Notes under the pieces: model-generated
What the model was told of the DNA's origin: nothing
What the model saw: only the letters and a program-made list of their open reading frames with translations
The model's database searches: none
Part shown: in pieces, positions 27,706 to 37,151 of the stretch
How the letters are laid out: each line of letters opens with the position of its first letter
Numbering within the stretch: the first letter of the stretch is position 1
From: Synechococcus sp. PCC 7336
GTDB lineage: Bacteria; Cyanobacteriota; Cyanobacteriia; Thermostichales; PCC-7336
DNA: 64,000 nt
NCBI RefSeq assembly: GCF_000332275.1
Contig: NZ_CM001776.1
Location: forward strand, 3,718,008-3,782,007
Reading direction: 5' to 3'
Position numbers and translations under genes: made by a program

Positions 27706-28473
27706 ATGCATTCGATCGCCATCTTGGCCCTATGGGTCCCTCTGCTCGCGCTATCTCCGCTCCCTCTCTCCCCAGCAGCGTTCGCCCAATCGGGGGTACC
27801 TTTAACCGCTGGCACCTTGAATACCGCCAAAAACTTTGCTCGCCAAGCCGCCGAGCGAGCTAACGGCGGTCTGTCCAACTATCGGGCCGAACTTTCGATG
27901 CACGGTCCTGCCCTCGAATCCCCTTATGTGGATGGAGGCGATCGCTGGATTTTCACCTTCCGAGGGGGATTTCCCGGCAGGGCTCCCACGATTGAAAGCC
28001 AGGTGAGCGTGGATAAATCGACCCTCGAAACAGTCATTCTCTACAACGGTCCCGTTCGCACAGCCGCCCCCCCTCCTGCTACCCCATCTCCTGCTGCGAC
28101 TGCTGCAACCGCGAACCTTTCCCCACCAGCCAATCGCAACGATTTCTCCGCGACTGCAGACAATCGTAGCGAGGTTCGACCCACTGAGACGAGTTTGCGC
28201 GCGCCGGGAGATCTAAATACCGCCAAAAACTTTGCCCGCCAAGCCGCCGAGCGGGCTAACGGCGGCCTCTCCAACTATCGAGCCGAACCGGCCATGCACG
28301 GTCCGGCCTTAGAATCGCCCTATGTGGATGCAGGCGATCGCTGGATTTTCACCTTTCTGGGAGCTCCCCCCGGCAGAACTACTTTTAGGACGGAAACCGA
28401 AGTGAGTGTAGATAAGAGGACGCTAGAGCCCACAGTGGTTTACAACGGTCCCCTGCGGAATCGGCGGCGCTGA
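27706..28473 (+). CDS. Secreted protein with two tandem copies of one domain
   Basis: The 255-residue protein starts with a clear signal peptide (hydrophobic core to about residue 20, AFA-Q cleavage near 27). Two nearly identical domains of about 80 residues follow: 38-118 and 170-251. Both begin LNTAKNFARQAAERANGG and carry MHGPALESPYVD, DRWIFTF and YNGP. A Pro/Ala-rich linker separates them. The copies also match closely at DNA level, so the duplication or gene conversion is recent. I do not recognise the domain. It stands alone between hisS (divergent) and the second gyrA. Confidence 0.75.
   Translation: MHSIAILALWVPLLALSPLPLSPAAFAQSGVPLTAGTLNTAKNFARQAAERANGGLSNYRAELSMHGPALESPYVDGGDRWIFTFRGGFPGRAPTIESQVSVDKSTLETVILYNGPVRTAAPPPATPSPAATAATANLSPPANRNDFSATADNRSEVRPTETSLRAPGDLNTAKNFARQAAERANGGLSNYRAEPAMHGPALESPYVDAGDRWIFTFLGAPPGRTTFRTETEVSVDKRTLEPTVVYNGPLRNRRR
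27817..28458 (+). repeat. Duplicated coding unit (two copies of about 243 bp)
   Basis: Copy 1 is about 27817-28059 and copy 2 about 28213-28458. The first 68 bases differ at only a handful of third positions. Sequence between the copies is unrelated linker. Confidence 0.8.
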
Positions 28474-28495
28474 AGCCTCTTCAATTGAACAGCGC

Positions 28496-28514
28496 TGTGG
28501 TTTGGCTAACCACA
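28496..28514 (+). terminator. Small hairpin between secreted protein and gyrA-like gene
   Basis: TGTGGTT and AACCACA form a 7-bp stem with a 5-base loop, followed by AATTT. It is a possible weak terminator for the upstream gene. Confidence 0.35.
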
Positions 28515-28595
28515 AATTTAGCGGTGGCAATTCGTGGCAGCAGTAAGGTTTGGGGTAAGTTGGTGAACAATTGACTGCTACCAGTGGCTTACCCC

Positions 28596-31058
28596 ATGAC
28601 CGACGCAACGTTTGAAGGCGTAGCCGGACAAATTTTGCCCATCTCCTTGCTCGAAGAGATGGAACGCTCCTACTTGGAATACGCCATGAGCGTAATTGTG
28701 GGGCGGGCGTTACCGGATGTGCGAGATGGACTCAAGCCGGTCCACCGGCGCATCCTCTTTGCCATGCACGAGTTGGGGCTAACCCCCGATCGCCCCTTTC
28801 GCAAGTGCGCCCGCGTGGTGGGGGACGTGCTGGGTAAATACCATCCCCACGGCGACCAAGCCGTGTACGACGCCCTCGTGCGCATGGTGCAAGATTTTTC
28901 CAGCCGCTATCCGCTGTTGCAAGGGCACGGCAACTTCGGTTCGGTGGATGCCGATCCCCCCGCTGCCATGCGCTACACGGAAACTCGCCTCTCTCCCATC
29001 AGTAGCACTGGTGTCTTAGACAACATCAATGAGGGCATCGTCCCCTTTGCTTCCAACTTCGACGGTTCCCAGCAGGAGCCGGTGGTCTTACCTGCCCAGC
29101 TTCCTATCCTGCTGCTAAATGGAGCGGATGGCATTGCGGTGGGCATGGCGACCAAGATCCCCCCCCATAATTTGGGGGAGTTGGTGGATGGCTTGCTGGC
29201 CGCGATCGATCGCCCCGACATCACCGTCGAGGGGTTGATGAACTATATTCCGGCCCCAGACTTTCCCACAGGCGGAGAGATTGTGGGGAATACCGGCTTG
29301 CTAGAGGTCTATACCAAAGGTCGGGGTTCGATTCCGTTACGAGGGATCGCCCATGTCGAAGAGATTCAACCGGGCAAGGGTCGCCACCGTCGCGATGCCA
29401 TTGTCATCACTGAGTTTCCCTATCAGGTCAACAAGGCTGCCTGGATCGAGAAAGTTGCCGATCTGACCAATCAGGGTCGGCTGGAAGGGATCTCCGATTT
29501 GCGGGACGAAAGCGATCGCACCGGTATTCGCGTGGTGGTGGAGTTGCGCAAAGATGCCCGCCCCGAGATTGTGCTCGCTCACCTGTATCGCTCCACCCAA
29601 TTGCAGATTAATTACGGGGCAATTCTACTCGCGTTAGTGAATCGCGAACCCAAGCAACTGTCGTTGAAGGAGGCCCTGCAGGAATTCCTCGACTTCCGCA
29701 TTGAAACCCTGACCAATGTCTTGCAGCAGGAGTTGGGCAAGTATCGCAAGCGTTCCGAAGAGTTGGGGGCACAACTGCTGGCCTTGCAATTTCTGGACGA
29801 GACGATCGAGCTGCTGCGCAATGCACCGGATGGACCGACGGCGAAGGTACAACTGCAGGAGTTACTCGATTGCACCGCTAACCAAGCGGACACCATTCTG
29901 GCGATGCCATTGCGCCGTCTGACGGGATTGGAGCGCAATCGCATTGCCTCGGAACAGGAGGAAGTGACCGCCAAGATTGAGGAATTGGAGACGTTGTTAG
30001 GCGATCGCAAAGCTTTTCTCAAGCACCTCAAAAAAGAATTGCGATCGCTCAAAAAACAATTTTCCAACCAGCGTCGCACCCGCATTGTCTCGGAAGCGCC
30101 CCCCCAACTGGAAGAAGCCGATCTGATTCCCAATCAAGCAGTGGTGTTACAAATCACCCAAAAGGGTTATGTGCGCCGCCTCTTACCCGCTGCCTTCGAA
30201 CGCCACGCCAAAGCTCGCAAAGGCATTCAAGAGGAGGTGGAAGATTACATCATTCAAGCGCAAGCCACCGAACTGCACCAAGACTTTTTAGCCCTCACTG
30301 CCAGCGGCCGCATGTTTTCGGTCAAGGTACACGAAATTCCAGCGACATCGGGGCGATCGCGCGGCACCGCCCTCGTGAACGTGCTGTCCACCAAAGAGGA
30401 AATCGTCGCCACCTTTGCCTTGGCGGAATATCCCGAGGACAGCAGCTTGACTCTACTGACCCAAAAGGGGCGCATGAAGCGGGTGATGCTGTCGGAGTTT
30501 GCCAATTTGACCGCTCGCGGCCTCTCTGCCCTGAAGGTCAAAGACGACGATGCCGTAGGCTGGGCCATTTTGACCGAGCTCAGCCCCGACTCGAGCGTGG
30601 CGATCGCCACCTCTGCCGGACGGGTGTTGCGGTTGCCGCTGAATGTGGAGCAGGTGCCGGTGATGGGTCGAACGGCCTTGGGCAATCAGGCGCTGCGGCT
30701 GCGGCGCAAGGAGGCGATCGTGGGGATGGCAATCGTGCAACCGAGCGATCGCCTCGTGTTCGTGTCGGCTAAGGGATATGCCAAACGCATACCGGCCCGA
30801 GCGATTCGCATGGCCAAGCGGGGCAGCGTGGGCATGCAAGCGATGCAGTTTAAATTAAAATCCGACACGTTGGTGGGGATGGTGGCAGCGGCTGAGGATG
30901 TGACGATGGGTTGGGTGACCAATAAAGCTCGCGTCTTGCGGCTCTCGGTGGGGGATGTGCCGGAAAGCGATCGCGCCAGTGTCGGAACTCGAATGCTCTC
31001 CACTGCTGCAGGAGAGTCAATCGAGCTGGTCAATCTGGTTTCACCGGAGGCTTACTAG
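28596..31058 (+). CDS. Type IIA topoisomerase subunit A (second GyrA / ParC-like)
   Basis: The 820-residue protein has the full GyrA/ParC breakage-reunion domain: [43 protein letters not shown] and the catalytic tyrosine Y127 in [10 protein letters not shown] six-bladed C-terminal region follows. Two points separate it from canonical gyrase. The position equivalent to E. coli GyrA Ser83 is Gln (Q88), and the GyrA-box (QRRGGKG) that lets gyrase wrap DNA is replaced by KARKGIQ. It is therefore more likely a topoisomerase IV-like or second GyrA subunit of the sll1941 type than the main gyrase. The ATG at 28596 was chosen over a GTG four codons upstream. Confidence 0.9.
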   Translation: MTDATFEGVAGQILPISLLEEMERSYLEYAMSVIVGRALPDVRDGLKPVHRRILFAMHELGLTPDRPFRKCARVVGDVLGKYHPHGDQAVYDALVRMVQDFSSRYPLLQGHGNFGSVDADPPAAMRYTETRLSPISSTGVLDNINEGIVPFASNFDGSQQEPVVLPAQLPILLLNGADGIAVGMATKIPPHNLGELVDGLLAAIDRPDITVEGLMNYIPAPDFPTGGEIVGNTGLLEVYTKGRGSIPLRGIAHVEEIQPGKGRHRRDAIVITEFPYQVNKAAWIEKVADLTNQGRLEGISDLRDESDRTGIRVVVELRKDARPEIVLAHLYRSTQLQINYGAILLALVNREPKQLSLKEALQEFLDFRIETLTNVLQQELGKYRKRSEELGAQLLALQFLDETIELLRNAPDGPTAKVQLQELLDCTANQADTILAMPLRRLTGLERNRIASEQEEVTAKIEELETLLGDRKAFLKHLKKELRSLKKQFSNQRRTRIVSEAPPQLEEADLIPNQAVVLQITQKGYVRRLLPAAFERHAKARKGIQEEVEDYIIQAQATELHQDFLALTASGRMFSVKVHEIPATSGRSRGTALVNVLSTKEEIVATFALAEYPEDSSLTLLTQKGRMKRVMLSEFANLTARGLSALKVKDDDAVGWAILTELSPDSSVAIATSAGRVLRLPLNVEQVPVMGRTALGNQALRLRRKEAIVGMAIVQPSDRLVFVSAKGYAKRIPARAIRMAKRGSVGMQAMQFKLKSDTLVGMVAAAEDVTMGWVTNKARVLRLSVGDVPESDRASVGTRMLSTAAGESIELVNLVSPEAY

Positions 31059-31401
31059 CTATTGGGCAGTCTTCTAGCCTGAACCAGATACTGCTGTAGT
31101 TCAGTGCCAGCCGTCATGGGTGGGGAGCGATCTCGATCGCAACTCCGAGTGTCCTCCGATCTGGAACACTCGGGGCTAGATTCGACACACTTACTCGCTC
31201 CAGAGTTGCTTCCACCAAAGGTCTGGAGCGACCTCTTCAACTACGGGTATCGGGAAAGCGATCGCGGGTATAGCGAACGTGCAATCGCGTGACGAAGGCA
31301 TTGGGCGATTCGCTGGGTTGTATCCAGAGGCTGTTGGGTTGTATCTGGATGGTACCACTGGTATCACTGGACCTGGCAGGAAGATCGGCTTGGCGAGCGG
31401 T
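31059..31401. other. Convergent intergenic region with a hairpin
   Basis: No gene is supported. CCGAGTGT (31145-31152) and ACACTCGG (31166-31173) form an 8-bp stem with an inner TCC/GGA pairing. It may end the gyrA-like transcript but has no U-tract. A direct near-repeat GGGTTGTATC occurs twice near 31316 and 31335. Confidence 0.45.
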
Positions 31402-32088
31402 TTAAATAATTCGCCCGGGTCGATTGAGCGGCATGCCGTCTGGATCGAAGCAAGACGATGAAGTTCCTGGAAAAAACTGAATTAATTCTTTTTTAATATC
31501 GGAATATGCCTCAAATACCGTTATCCAAACCGAGAAAAAGCTACTGCTTTGAGCCACTTCTAGTACCAGTTTTTTGGCTGCTTCGCTGCGATTGAGAGCT
31601 TCAAATAAGTCTCTACTCCTTTCGGCAGCGGCCCATACCTGCTCGCGATCTAGCCAACGTTTATCCCTCGGCGATGGGGTTTTCCAGCCAGGAGCCTGGT
31701 GACGTTGCAGGCCCACCAGATCTAATATGGCTTGTGCTCGGATTGCCTGTGCTGCAGTCAAGTTTTCATGTAACTGTACGAAGCCACCTTTCGAGTAAAC
31801 AAATGCAAGCAACGTGTTGTCGAGGTGTGGCCAGAGAAAGTTGAGGATATCAACGTCTTTATCCCCTTTCGTTGAATTACAGTTTGCACAGCCCAACAGA
31901 AAATTTGTCCACTCAGTTTCCAGGTCTGGGTATAGAATCTTGGGCTGAATATGTTCGACAGCTAGCCCCGTCGATAGTTTTCGTTCGCAATAGCTGCAAT
32001 AAGAGCCCAATCGTGCTTCGAGATCCCCGATCGCATCTTGATAGCGGCGATAGGTTCGAGGTGCTGCCCCTCGTTCTACGGGTCTCAT
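31402..32088 (-). CDS. HNH endonuclease, PtuB-like (Septu-type partner)
   Basis: The 228-residue protein has an HNH nuclease with C31xxC34, EHIQP (45-49) and C67xxC70 followed by NSTKGD, all intact. It matches the retron/Septu-associated HNH family (TIGR02646-like). The ATG overlaps the end of the upstream ATPase gene by 4 bases (ATGA), the normal PtuA-PtuB layout. In Septu systems the ATPase senses infection and the HNH protein cuts DNA. The assignment to Septu is by gene pairing and domain type. Confidence 0.82.
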   Translation of the reverse strand: MRPVERGAAPRTYRRYQDAIGDLEARLGSYCSYCERKLSTGLAVEHIQPKILYPDLETEWTNFLLGCANCNSTKGDKDVDILNFLWPHLDNTLLAFVYSKGGFVQLHENLTAAQAIRAQAILDLVGLQRHQAPGWKTPSPRDKRWLDREQVWAAAERSRDLFEALNRSEAAKKLVLEVAQSSSFFSVWITVFEAYSDIKKELIQFFPGTSSSCFDPDGMPLNRPGRII

Positions 32089-33428
32089 TCACCGTTCTCC
32101 TGCGCCTTTGCCATCGCTTCGAGCTTGAGGAGCGCAGTCAAACCAGGAGTATTAGAGAAACGCTCCGCTGCTTGACGATAGGCCACTTCTGCCTCAGCCA
32201 GTTGCTCGCTGGGAGTTGAATCCGCCTGTTGCAAGAGTTCGAAGTATCGTTCGGTTGCCTCGGCCAGTTCGCGTGCTTTAAGACTTTGTTGAGGAACTTC
32301 GACGAATTGAATGGTTTCGGCAATATCTTCAATGGAGCGATTCTCGTACTCCAGCGATTGCCTGTCCTCACTATCCAGGCCGATCAATTCTCCCGGGCCG
32401 AGCGATTGAATGATGAAGGGGGAATGGGATGTGCAGACAAATTGTATGGAGGGAAACGTGGTTTTGAGGGTATCGACAATTCGACGTTGCCATTTTGGAT
32501 GGAGGTGAACGTCAAGCTCATCAATTAGCACGAGTCCCGATGTTTCTTGCAGAAGTAGGGGTAGAGTTTCACCGTCTAATTCTAATTCTTCAGGCAAGAG
32601 AAATGCATTGAGGGTGACAGCTTTAATCGCAATATCGGCAATCAGGGCCACTATTGATTTTTGTCCTGCACTGAGATTGCTGAAGGGTTGGGGATTGTGG
32701 GCGATCTCGAGGACAATTTCGTTGAGATCGGGATCGTACCAAAAGTCATCCGCCTCGGGGATACAGCGTAAAACTGCCAGTTTTACAACCTCGTAGCCGG
32801 GACGCATCCTGCCATGACGGCTGACAGCAGCGATCGCCTCATTTTTAAACCAATTTTGCAAATCGGGTAGTCGAATTCGTTCGTCAAAACAATCATAAAA
32901 GGCATCCCAACGCCGAGATTTTGACTTCGTTGTTCTTCTTTCCCGACTGTTAGAGGGCAACCAAGCTCGACCCGCACCATAATAGGCAATTACAGGTAGC
33001 GAGATAGGAGTCTCAGAATGCTCGCTTTCGCAGAGCTGAGCGATAATCTGCAAGACTGCTTTAGCCTCGGCGTTGGAGGTTCTCGATCCACTTGCGCCAA
33101 TCTGTCGCATCCAAGACACGTCGTTGCGATCGCCAATGCTTCCCATTGCTCGAATTTGGACGGGCTTACATTCAACGAATTGGGTTCGATCCCCTGATTT
33201 GTTGGCTTCTAAGCGAATTTCTTGGGGCAGAATATTTCGACCACTGTTGGACAGAGTGGAGTCGGGAGGATTGACAAGCCAGATACCAGCAGCAATGGCT
33301 AGTGCATCCAAGAGAGAGGTTTTGCCCGAGCCGTTGTCTCCCACTAACAATGTGAATTGGGGGTGGAGGTCGAGGGTGTATTGCTCGAATTTTTTGAAGT
33401 TGACGATCTCCAGTCGGTCAATCCTCAT
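32085..33428 (-). CDS. AAA (ABC/SMC-like) ATPase, PtuA-like
   Basis: The 447-residue protein has Walker A GDNGSGKT (30-37), an ABC-type signature LSAGQKSIVALI, Walker B GLVLIDELDVHLHP and the H-loop CTSHSPFII. N-terminal RIDRLEIVNFKKFEQ is typical of RecF/Rad50-like AAA_15/AAA_21 proteins. The C-terminal 90 residues are helical. Coupled by an ATGA overlap to the HNH gene, it forms a Septu-like two-gene defence unit. No reverse transcriptase or retron RNA is seen nearby. Confidence 0.83.
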   Translation of the reverse strand: MRIDRLEIVNFKKFEQYTLDLHPQFTLLVGDNGSGKTSLLDALAIAAGIWLVNPPDSTLSNSGRNILPQEIRLEANKSGDRTQFVECKPVQIRAMGSIGDRNDVSWMRQIGASGSRTSNAEAKAVLQIIAQLCESEHSETPISLPVIAYYGAGRAWLPSNSRERRTTKSKSRRWDAFYDCFDERIRLPDLQNWFKNEAIAAVSRHGRMRPGYEVVKLAVLRCIPEADDFWYDPDLNEIVLEIAHNPQPFSNLSAGQKSIVALIADIAIKAVTLNAFLLPEELELDGETLPLLLQETSGLVLIDELDVHLHPKWQRRIVDTLKTTFPSIQFVCTSHSPFIIQSLGPGELIGLDSEDRQSLEYENRSIEDIAETIQFVEVPQQSLKARELAEATERYFELLQQADSTPSEQLAEAEVAYRQAAERFSNTPGLTALLKLEAMAKAQENGE

Positions 33429-33651
33429 GGCGATACCTCGCGGGTTGTCATATTCCCGTCATACCCTCTGGACTGATAGTTTCCATTCAGTTCGGCCGGC
33501 AATTCTAAATTCGGTACGGTTTTGCCTTGTTTCAGGGATCGACCCATTGGTTCGGAATCACCAATCTCTCTTTGTTCGAGGATTATAGAACCATTAGAGG
33601 CTCAATCGAACACGACGATTGACAGCTTTCTACATCAGTGCTGGGGTGAAA

Positions 33652-35139
33652 ATGCTCGATTGGCCAATTCGCATGGGGAGTTTCATCGCGGCGATCGCCG
33701 TCGGGGCGATCGCCGCCTGGTGGATCGATCGGCAATTGCAAGCTGAACTCCCCCGCTGGCACCAGGCGGTGGGAGTTCCTCTAATGCTGTGCCAGTGGGC
33801 CATCTGGATCTGGCTGGGCCTGTCTTTGGCCTTGCCGCGATTTTTGGGTGACGTCTATCCCTACTTGGCGATCGCGATCGGTCTATTGCTGTCGATCTTG
33901 CTCGTCCAGGCTTGCATCGAACCCCTACGCCGCACCCTGCGCCGCCCGCCCCCCCGCATCTTTTTCGACCTGGCTCAGATGTTCATCAGCGCCACGGTGG
34001 CGATCGCCCTAACCTCGCAACTGTTTGAAGGGGTCAACCTGCGCGGCATTTTTAACTGGGTCTTCACCATCTCCACTGTGGGCGCGGTGGTGATCGGTTT
34101 TGCCCTGCAAGAGACCCTGGCCAATTTCTTTGCGGGCATCGGCCTGCAATTGGATGCCCCTTTCCTGCAGGGAGATTGGATTGCCGTGGACGAATGCTAC
34201 GGCGAAGTCTTGTCTCTCAATTGGCGCGCCACAGTGCTGCGCACGATCGATCGCGAAGTCATTTCCATCCCCAACAGCACCATTGGGCGCTCGAAATTGG
34301 TCAACTACAGCCGCGAAAACGCCTTTGCCCAACAGGTGGACTTCGGCTTGAGCTACAAAGTGCCCCCCAGTAAAGTGATGCAGGTCTTGCAACAGGCAGC
34401 CCAGTCGGTGGATGGGGTGTTGGCCCAGCCCTCCGTCACCACGATTGTCAAAAACTATGCCGACTACTTCATTCTCTATCAAGTGCTCTACTGGAGCCGC
34501 CTGCCGGGGGAGCAGCGGCGCATTCAAAGCCAAATTCGCCAACGGGTTTGGTATGCCCTAGAGCGGTCCGAACTGCGGGTGCCGTTTCCCATTCGCGACA
34601 CGATCGTGCGCCGCCACCGACCGCCGGCTAAAGAGCTGCCCCCCGATGCCCTCGAATGGCTGGCGGCGGTGGACTTTTTGCAGGTGTGCGAATCTTGCCA
34701 GCTAGAGGAATTTCTCGATCTCGGCGATCGCCTGCGCTATACCGTCGGGGAAACCATCTGTCGGGTGGGGGAACCGGGCGATCGCTTCTACATCATTCTG
34801 GGCGGTCAGGTACAGGTCACGCTCAAACCCGGACGCCCCGTGTTGGCGCGACTGGGGCCTGGAGACTATTTCGGCGAAATTGCAGTTCTGACAGGACAGG
34901 TGCGAACTGCCACCGTAATGGCGGTGGAAGACACTTTGTTATTGGCCTTCGAACGCCAAGCCTTTCAACGGTTGATCGACTCCCATCCGCAAATGGCAGA
35001 GCGAATTGCACAAGTGATTGCCGAGCGGCAACAGGCTGCCCTCGCTCCCGAGGCCGATCGAGAAGTCCGACGGCAAGAGACTGCCAGTCTCTTCGAACTG
35101 GTGCGATCGGAGATTGTAAAGATTTTTGGTCGCCCGTAA
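33652..35139 (+). CDS. MscS-family channel with C-terminal cNMP-binding domain
   Basis: This membrane protein of about 495 residues has several N-terminal helices, then the MscS core (GAVVIGFALQETLANFFAGI, followed by the beta-domain DAPFLQGDWIAV and VISIPNSTI). At about 360-470 a cyclic-nucleotide-binding domain follows (YTVGETICRVGEPGDRFYII, then GPGDYFGEIAVLTGQVRTATV). Channels of this type (bCNG) are usually poorly mechanosensitive and open with cyclic nucleotides. I took the ATG at 33652; a GTG two codons upstream and a TTG at 33619 are alternatives. A Crp-type regulator follows. Confidence 0.88.
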   Translation: MLDWPIRMGSFIAAIAVGAIAAWWIDRQLQAELPRWHQAVGVPLMLCQWAIWIWLGLSLALPRFLGDVYPYLAIAIGLLLSILLVQACIEPLRRTLRRPPPRIFFDLAQMFISATVAIALTSQLFEGVNLRGIFNWVFTISTVGAVVIGFALQETLANFFAGIGLQLDAPFLQGDWIAVDECYGEVLSLNWRATVLRTIDREVISIPNSTIGRSKLVNYSRENAFAQQVDFGLSYKVPPSKVMQVLQQAAQSVDGVLAQPSVTTIVKNYADYFILYQVLYWSRLPGEQRRIQSQIRQRVWYALERSELRVPFPIRDTIVRRHRPPAKELPPDALEWLAAVDFLQVCESCQLEEFLDLGDRLRYTVGETICRVGEPGDRFYIILGGQVQVTLKPGRPVLARLGPGDYFGEIAVLTGQVRTATVMAVEDTLLLAFERQAFQRLIDSHPQMAERIAQVIAERQQAALAPEADREVRRQETASLFELVRSEIVKIFGRP

Positions 35140-35189
35140 GGGTTGCTGCAGCTACTGTCTAGAGTGAGAATCTATTGAGTGGATGGATT

Positions 35190-35876
35190 ATGTCAGGGGT
35201 TTCGATCGACGAGTTGAGGGTGATGCCACTGTTTGAGGGGTTAGCGCCCGAACTGTTGGAGCCACTGAGTCGAATCATGACAGTGCGATCGCATCCCGCC
35301 AATCAGACGATTATTTTGCAGAACGATTGGGGCAATAGCGTTTACTTTGTGATGGCTGGCTGGGTGAAGGTGCGCACCTTCAATTTAGATGGCAAGGAAG
35401 TCACCCTCAATATTCTCGGTCCCGGCGAGGTGGTGGGGGAGATGGCGGCGTTGGATGAAGCGCCGCGATCGACGGACGTGATTGCTCTCACTCCGGCCAA
35501 GGTGGCCCTAATGCCTGCCAAATCGTTTATCGAGTTTTTGGAATCGGATTCCGCTTGCGGCGTGCGCTTGGCTCAACTGATTAGCCGTCGCCTGCGGCAA
35601 ATCAACCGTCGGCTGCAATTGCGCGAGGCGGGCAGCACTGCCCGTGTGGCCGATGTTCTCCTGTTTCTGGCAGAGTTTCGGGGCCATGTCAGTCGGGCGG
35701 GGGTCGAAGTGCCCAACTTGCCCCATCGCGAGTTGGGCAGCCTGAGCGGTCTAGCCCGCGAAACCGTCACCCGCATTCTCGGCAAGCTGGAACAGAAAGG
35801 GCTGATTCAACGCGATCGCGATCGGGATATCGTCTGCATCCCCAACATGGACAGCCTTGAAGACCTATTGCTCTAA
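35190..35876 (+). CDS. Crp/Fnr-family transcriptional regulator
   Basis: The 228-residue protein has an N-terminal cNMP-binding beta-roll (ANQTIILQNDWGNSVYFVMAGWVKV, then LGPGEVVGEMAALDEAPRSTDV) and a C-terminal winged helix (LGSLSGLARETVTRILGKLEQ). It should bind DNA as a dimer. The ligand is uncertain, because the PRSTDV segment resembles cAMP receptors. It lies 50 bp after the cNMP-gated channel gene, which hints at joint control by a cyclic nucleotide. Confidence 0.88.
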   Translation: MSGVSIDELRVMPLFEGLAPELLEPLSRIMTVRSHPANQTIILQNDWGNSVYFVMAGWVKVRTFNLDGKEVTLNILGPGEVVGEMAALDEAPRSTDVIALTPAKVALMPAKSFIEFLESDSACGVRLAQLISRRLRQINRRLQLREAGSTARVADVLLFLAEFRGHVSRAGVEVPNLPHRELGSLSGLARETVTRILGKLEQKGLIQRDRDRDIVCIPNMDSLEDLLL

Positions 35877-36044
35877 TTGCTGTCTTCGCGTTCTGTCGCT
35901 ATTGTTATAACTTCGCAGCCCTCCACGCTTGTATTGCGGGATTTCCAGGGAACCAGAGAGTACCTTTACGCCTTCTCGTAGCTCGATTGAACAAATTTGA
36001 GGCTACTCTAGGAATACACAAGAGCAATCGCTTAAACTTGCGAC

Positions 36045-37151
36045 ATGCAAACCACGCTAGACTATATTTCAATTAAGGGATTTCGAAGTATACGTGAAAC
36101 TGGAAAGCTGGAACTAAGTTCCATCAATATTTTGGTGGGGGCAAATGGCTCTGGCAAATCGAATTTCGTAGGTGCTTTTGACTTTTTAAATGTAATTCGT
36201 AGTGGCAATTTACGCAGATATACAGAGGAAAGAGGTGGATCGGATAGAATTCTCCACTTTGGCTCAAAAATCACGCCAAAAATAGAGATAGAGATTTCAT
36301 TTCGAGAAGGTGTTAATGGTTATGGAATTTCTCTGAGTCCAACTTTTGAAGATTTGTTTTATGTTGAAGAAGAATCTTGTTGGTTTTGGAAAAAACAATA
36401 TCCACAACCATACACTGAGAATCTTAAATCAACTGATGGTGAAGCAGGAATTAGTCGGCATCAAACAAGAAAGATGGTTAAGTGGTTGCAGTCGAGATTT
36501 GATAGCTGGCGGATTTATCACTTCCACGATACAAGCGACAAATCACCGATGAAGCGTATTGCAGATGTAGATGACAATCGCTTCCTGCGACCAGATGGCT
36601 CTAATCTTCCAGCTTATCTACTATTCCTTAAGGAGAAACATCTGCCAGCTTATCGCTTAATTTGTAAGATGATCAGGCGAGTTACACCTTTTGTATCTGA
36701 CTTTCAATTAGCTCCATTGCGCCGCAATGAAAGCAAGATCCGCTTGGAATGGATTCATCAAAATTCAGACCAATATTTCGATGTTTCTTCTCTTTCGGAT
36801 GGAACATTACGTTTTATTTGTTTAGCAACATTGCTTCTCCAACCCCCCGATCTGCGTCCTTCAGCAATTCTTCTCGACGAACCAGAATTGGGCCTGCATC
36901 CTTACGCTATTTCAATGTTAGCTAGCATGATCAAATCTGCTGCGACTGAGACTCAGCTAATTATTTCTACGCAATCACCTCTACTCTTAGATCGCTTTGA
37001 GCCAGAAGATGTTTTGGTGACGGAGCTAGAAGAGGGCGCAACAAACATTACCCGTTTAAGTCCAGATAAGTTAGAAGACTGGCTTGAAGAGTATAGTTTA
37101 GGACAGTTATGGGAAAAGAATCAATTTGGCGGTAGACCTACGCATGGCTAG
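36045..37151 (+). CDS. AAA (RecF/OLD-like) ATPase of a DUF4276 pair
   Basis: The 368-residue protein has Walker A GANGSGKSN (32-40), an ABC-like SLSDGTLRFICLATLL, Walker B ILLDEPELGLHP and IISTQSPLLLD. It belongs to the AAA_21 group often paired with a small Toprim-like DUF4276 gene, as here with an 8-bp overlap. The arrangement looks like an OLD nuclease split in two. The region is AT-rich and has no HIP1 sites, suggesting acquisition. The likely role is phage defence, but that is inference from architecture. Confidence 0.85.
   Translation: MQTTLDYISIKGFRSIRETGKLELSSINILVGANGSGKSNFVGAFDFLNVIRSGNLRRYTEERGGSDRILHFGSKITPKIEIEISFREGVNGYGISLSPTFEDLFYVEEESCWFWKKQYPQPYTENLKSTDGEAGISRHQTRKMVKWLQSRFDSWRIYHFHDTSDKSPMKRIADVDDNRFLRPDGSNLPAYLLFLKEKHLPAYRLICKMIRRVTPFVSDFQLAPLRRNESKIRLEWIHQNSDQYFDVSSLSDGTLRFICLATLLLQPPDLRPSAILLDEPELGLHPYAISMLASMIKSAATETQLIISTQSPLLLDRFEPEDVLVTELEEGATNITRLSPDKLEDWLEEYSLGQLWEKNQFGGRPTHG

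Noticed and set aside
31402-33428. Retron (reverse transcriptase plus msr/msd) around the ATPase/HNH pair
   Set aside because: No reverse transcriptase gene or plausible msr/msd structure is present on either side.
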